Shown: in pieces, positions 19,182 through 21,669 of the stretch
Layout of the letters: each line of letters starts with the position of its first letter
How positions within the stretch are numbered: position 1 is the stretch's first letter
Assembly: GCA_934589325.1 (NCBI GenBank)
Contig: CAKTNU010000007.1
Coordinates: 1-21,669, forward strand
Length of the DNA: 21,669 bases
Origin: an uncultured Oscillospiraceae bacterium
Lineage (GTDB): Bacteria; Bacillota_A; Clostridia; Oscillospirales; Oscillospiraceae
Reading direction: 5' to 3'
Made by a program: the position numbers and the translations under genes
Notes under the pieces: model-generated
Told to the model about the DNA's origin: nothing
The model's input: the letters and a program-made list of their open reading frames with translations, nothing else
Database searches by the model: none

Positions 19182-21669
19182 ATGAGTAAATTTACATTAA
19201 AAATGCTGTTTCGCAGCATTAAATCGTCGCTTGGACGTTATCTTGCCATACTCGCCATCGTTGCGCTGGGCGTGGGCGTCTTTGCGGGGCTGAAAAGCTC
19301 CCAGCCTGCGATGCAGAGCACCGTTGACGCATATATGCGCGATAACCGCATGTACGACTTCCAACTCATGTCCAGCCTGGGCCTGACGGAGAGTGACCGT
19401 GCGGCCTTCGCCCAGATCGACGGGGTGGAGTATGCCGAAGGGACATACAGTATCGACGCAATGGCGAGCGCCGGAAGGACCTCGGAGCCGTATAAATTCA
19501 TGTCGCTTACGGAGAATGTCGCCGTGCCGCTGCTTGTTGCGGGACGTATGCCCGAAAACGCCGGTGAATGTCTTGCCGACGCCGGAGCGTTTTCCGAAAA
19601 GGATATAGGCCGGACGGTGTCGCTCGACGCGGATAACGACGCCGACACGCTGGAAATGTTCACCGAGACAGATTTCAAGATAGTCGGCATAGCTAAAACG
19701 CCGCGCTACATAAGCAATGACCGCGGCAGTACCTCTCTCGGGTCCGGCAGCATCAAGGGCTTTATCATCCTGCCCGCCGAGGCCTTCAGCAGCGAGGTCT
19801 ACCATGAAATTCTGATATACTGCGATTTCCCGGGCGAGCTGTTTTCGGATGAGTACAACGCCGCACGAGACCGGCTTGAGCCGCGTCTGCGGCAGCTCCT
19901 TAATCGCTGCGGTGCGCGCCGCTATGAGCAGCTCCGTGCGGAGACCGATGAGAAGCTTGCCGACGCACAGCGGGAAATAGACGAGGGATGGGGCGAGTAT
20001 AACGATAATGCCGCCTCCGCGCTTGATCAGATAAACGACGGGCTTGCCAAGATAGAAGAGGCGGAAGCGGAGATAGAGAAAAACCGCGCCGAGCTTGACG
20101 ACGCGGAGAAGCAGCTTGAGGACGGGCTTGCAAAAATACCGGAGGCACGGCAGGAGATAGAGAAAAACCGTGCACAGCTCGACGAAAAGCAGCAGGAGAT
20201 AGACTCTGCCCGTGCCGAGCTATCTGCAGCGGAGACGCAGATAGCACAGCAGGAGGCAGAGCTTGCCACGGCCCGCAGACGGCTGGAGAGCGCTAAGGAG
20301 CTGACGACCGCGCCGTACAGGGCGGCAGTCACAAGAATAGAGACCGAGATCGCGGCTGCACAGGCTGCAATAGACGCTCTTGACAGATCGCAGATAGGCT
20401 GGCAGCTTACTTTGCAGATACTGCAGTCGAGGCTGGAGCGGCTCAATTCCGAGCTTGCGCAGGCACAGCAGAATCTTGCCGATGCCGAGGCGCGTTACGC
20501 CGATCAGGAGGCGCAGCTTGCCGACGGCGAGGCACAGATCGCCGCGGCGAGGGCGGAGCTTGAGGCACACAAGGCGGAGCTTGACGCCGGACAGCAGCAG
20601 ATAGATGCCGCCCGCGCCGAGCTTGACGCTGCCGAGCAGGAGCTGGACAAGGCGGAGCAGGATGCGGACGAGAACCGCAAAAAGCTGTCCGATGCCAGAG
20701 CAGAGTTGGAAGCCGGGGCTGACGAGGTCGCCGCGAACCGCAAGACTCTTGAGGCCGCACGTGATAATGCGCTTGCCGGGCTTGCCGATGCGAGAAAGCA
20801 GCTTGAGGACGCACAGGCCAAGCTTGACAAAGCCCGCGCCGAGGCTGACGAGCAGCTGAAGCTCGACCTCTATGTCCTGACACGTGACGAAAACTCCGGC
20901 TACGCTACGTTTGAAAACGACGTGACCATCGTAAGCGCTGTTGGGGATGCATTCCCGGTGTTCTTTGCACTTATTGCGGCGCTGGTATGCGTCACGACTA
21001 TGACCCGCATGATCAACGAGGAGCGCACCCAGATAGGCACACTCAAGGCCATGGGTTATTCATCGGGCGCTATAATGAGCAAATACCTGTGGTATTCCGG
21101 CAGCTCCGCGCTCATCGGATGCGTGCTCGGCTTTGCACTGGGCGTGACGGCGATACCGTATATCGTCTGGGTCGCGTATGAGATAATCTACAGCTACACG
21201 CAGCTTGAGCTGTATTTCAGCCCCGTGATGTATCTCGGCAGCCTCGGGGTGTCCGTGCTGGGCACGGTATTCGTCACATGGCTTGCCTGCCGGAAAGAGC
21301 TTGCCGAAAAGCCGGCGGAGCTCATCCGCCCGAAGGCGCCGAACGGCGGCAGACGAATACTGCTTGAGTATATCAGGCCGCTGTGGAGCCGCCTCTCATT
21401 TTTGAGCAAGGTAACGCTGAGAAATGCGTTCCGCTATAGGCAGCGAGTGTGGATGATGCTCATCGGCATCGGCGGCTGTACGGCCCTGCTGGTGACAGGC
21501 TTCGGCATCAAGGATTCGATAGGCGATGTGCTGGATTACCAGTACGGAGAGGTAATGCTGTACGACGTCGTCGTGAATTACGATCCGCTGCGCATTTCCG
21601 GAGACCCGGCGGAGCTGTGGAGCGGCCGCGCCGACGCTTACGCCCTGAGCTATCAGGAGGAGGTAAGCG
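19182..21669 (+). CDS. FtsX-type ABC transporter permease with long coiled-coil insert (incomplete at window end)
   Basis: The frame is open from ATG 19182 to the right edge (829 codons, no stop), so the C terminus is missing. After MSKFTLKMLFRSIKSSLGRY comes a first membrane helix (YLAILAIVALGVGVFAGL) and an extracellular MacB-like domain to about residue 245. About 310 residues (roughly 250-560) of heptad-rich Ala/Glu/Gln/Lys sequence follow, with recurring AELDxAxxQ units, a long coiled coil broken near TTAPYRAAV. The FtsX core follows (about 584 on: FPVFFALIAALVCVTTMTRMINEERTQIGTLKAMGYSS), with further helices and a second FtsX half beginning near residue 745. With the ATPase just upstream it should form an exporter or mechanotransmission complex. 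Substrate is unknown. No strong ribosome binding site is seen, so translation is probably coupled. Confidence 0.88.
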   Translation, partial: MSKFTLKMLFRSIKSSLGRYLAILAIVALGVGVFAGLKSSQPAMQSTVDAYMRDNRMYDFQLMSSLGLTESDRAAFAQIDGVEYAEGTYSIDAMASAGRTSEPYKFMSLTENVAVPLLVAGRMPENAGECLADAGAFSEKDIGRTVSLDADNDADTLEMFTETDFKIVGIAKTPRYISNDRGSTSLGSGSIKGFIILPAEAFSSEVYHEILIYCDFPGELFSDEYNAARDRLEPRLRQLLNRCGARRYEQLRAETDEKLADAQREIDEGWGEYNDNAASALDQINDGLAKIEEAEAEIEKNRAELDDAEKQLEDGLAKIPEARQEIEKNRAQLDEKQQEIDSARAELSAAETQIAQQEAELATARRRLESAKELTTAPYRAAVTRIETEIAAAQAAIDALDRSQIGWQLTLQILQSRLERLNSELAQAQQNLADAEARYADQEAQLADGEAQIAAARAELEAHKAELDAGQQQIDAARAELDAAEQELDKAEQDADENRKKLSDARAELEAGADEVAANRKTLEAARDNALAGLADARKQLEDAQAKLDKARAEADEQLKLDLYVLTRDENSGYATFENDVTIVSAVGDAFPVFFALIAALVCVTTMTRMINEERTQIGTLKAMGYSSGAIMSKYLWYSGSSALIGCVLGFALGVTAIPYIVWVAYEIIYSYTQLELYFSPVMYLGSLGVSVLGTVFVTWLACRKELAEKPAELIRPKAPNGGRRILLEYIRPLWSRLSFLSKVTLRNAFRYRQRVWMMLIGIGGCTALLVTGFGIKDSIGDVLDYQYGEVMLYDVVVNYDPLRISGDPAELWSGRADAYALSYQEEVS

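Noticed and set aside
19940..20870. Repetitive-looking DNA as a possible tandem repeat or mobile element
   Set aside because: The repeats are degenerate, in frame, and follow coiled-coil heptads (AELD, AQ-rich); there are no exact direct repeats or terminal inverted repeats.
1..21669. CRISPR array, tRNA, rRNA, phage or insertion-sequence content
   Set aside because: No regularly spaced repeats, no cloverleaf with a CCA-type end, and no transposase or phage proteins were recognised.

Overview
The window looks like chromosome from a spore-forming, moderately GC-rich member of the Clostridia. It carries spo0A, spoVAC and a YlmC/YmxH-family sporulation gene. Strong AAGGAGG-type ribosome binding sites and sigma-A promoters with TATAAT boxes fit a Firmicute. 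The codon use and gene content recall gut Oscillospiraceae/Ruminococcaceae, but that is inference and the species cannot be named. No phage genes, insertion sequences, tRNA, rRNA or CRISPR array were seen.

Layout. Positions 1-1100 hold the tail of a nucleoside kinase gene, a terminator, and a LexA-like self-cleaving repressor (XRE helix-turn-helix plus S24 peptidase). On the minus strand at 1096-2970 lie spoVAC and a large ROK-family protein. A 407-bp divergent control region (2971-3377) drives the ROK gene leftwards and, rightwards, an Lsa-type antibiotic-resistance ABC-F gene. That gene is preceded by a long leader with a short ORF and complementary segments that can form a terminator/antiterminator switch. 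Next come a fluoride riboswitch with its fluoride channel gene (crcB/fluC), rarA, an orphan ParB/Noc-like gene, the YlmC/YmxH gene, and an hflX-acetyltransferase-yigZ operon. A DivIVA-like coiled-coil gene follows and ends in a bidirectional terminator.

The minus-strand block 11190-17233 contains a Trk potassium uptake operon (trkA, then two tandem trkH paralogues), spo0A with several 0A boxes upstream, and a small lipoprotein whose body is a barnase-type ribonuclease with all catalytic residues. Divergently from it runs an operon of a beta-propeller lipoprotein, a MacB/LolD-like ABC ATPase and an FtsX-type permease with a roughly 310-residue coiled-coil insert. The permease runs off the right edge.

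The most interesting signals are regulatory: (i) the three-state RNA switch in front of the ABC-F gene; (ii) two sporulation genes (spoVAC and ylmC-like) whose ribosome binding sites sit in the 3' arm of a strong hairpin with a possible sporulation promoter -10 in the loop; (iii) a fluoride riboswitch with an extra GNRA-capped hairpin; (iv) a lipid-anchored barnase with no barstar gene in the window, whose promoter -35 box directly abuts that of the divergent ABC operon.
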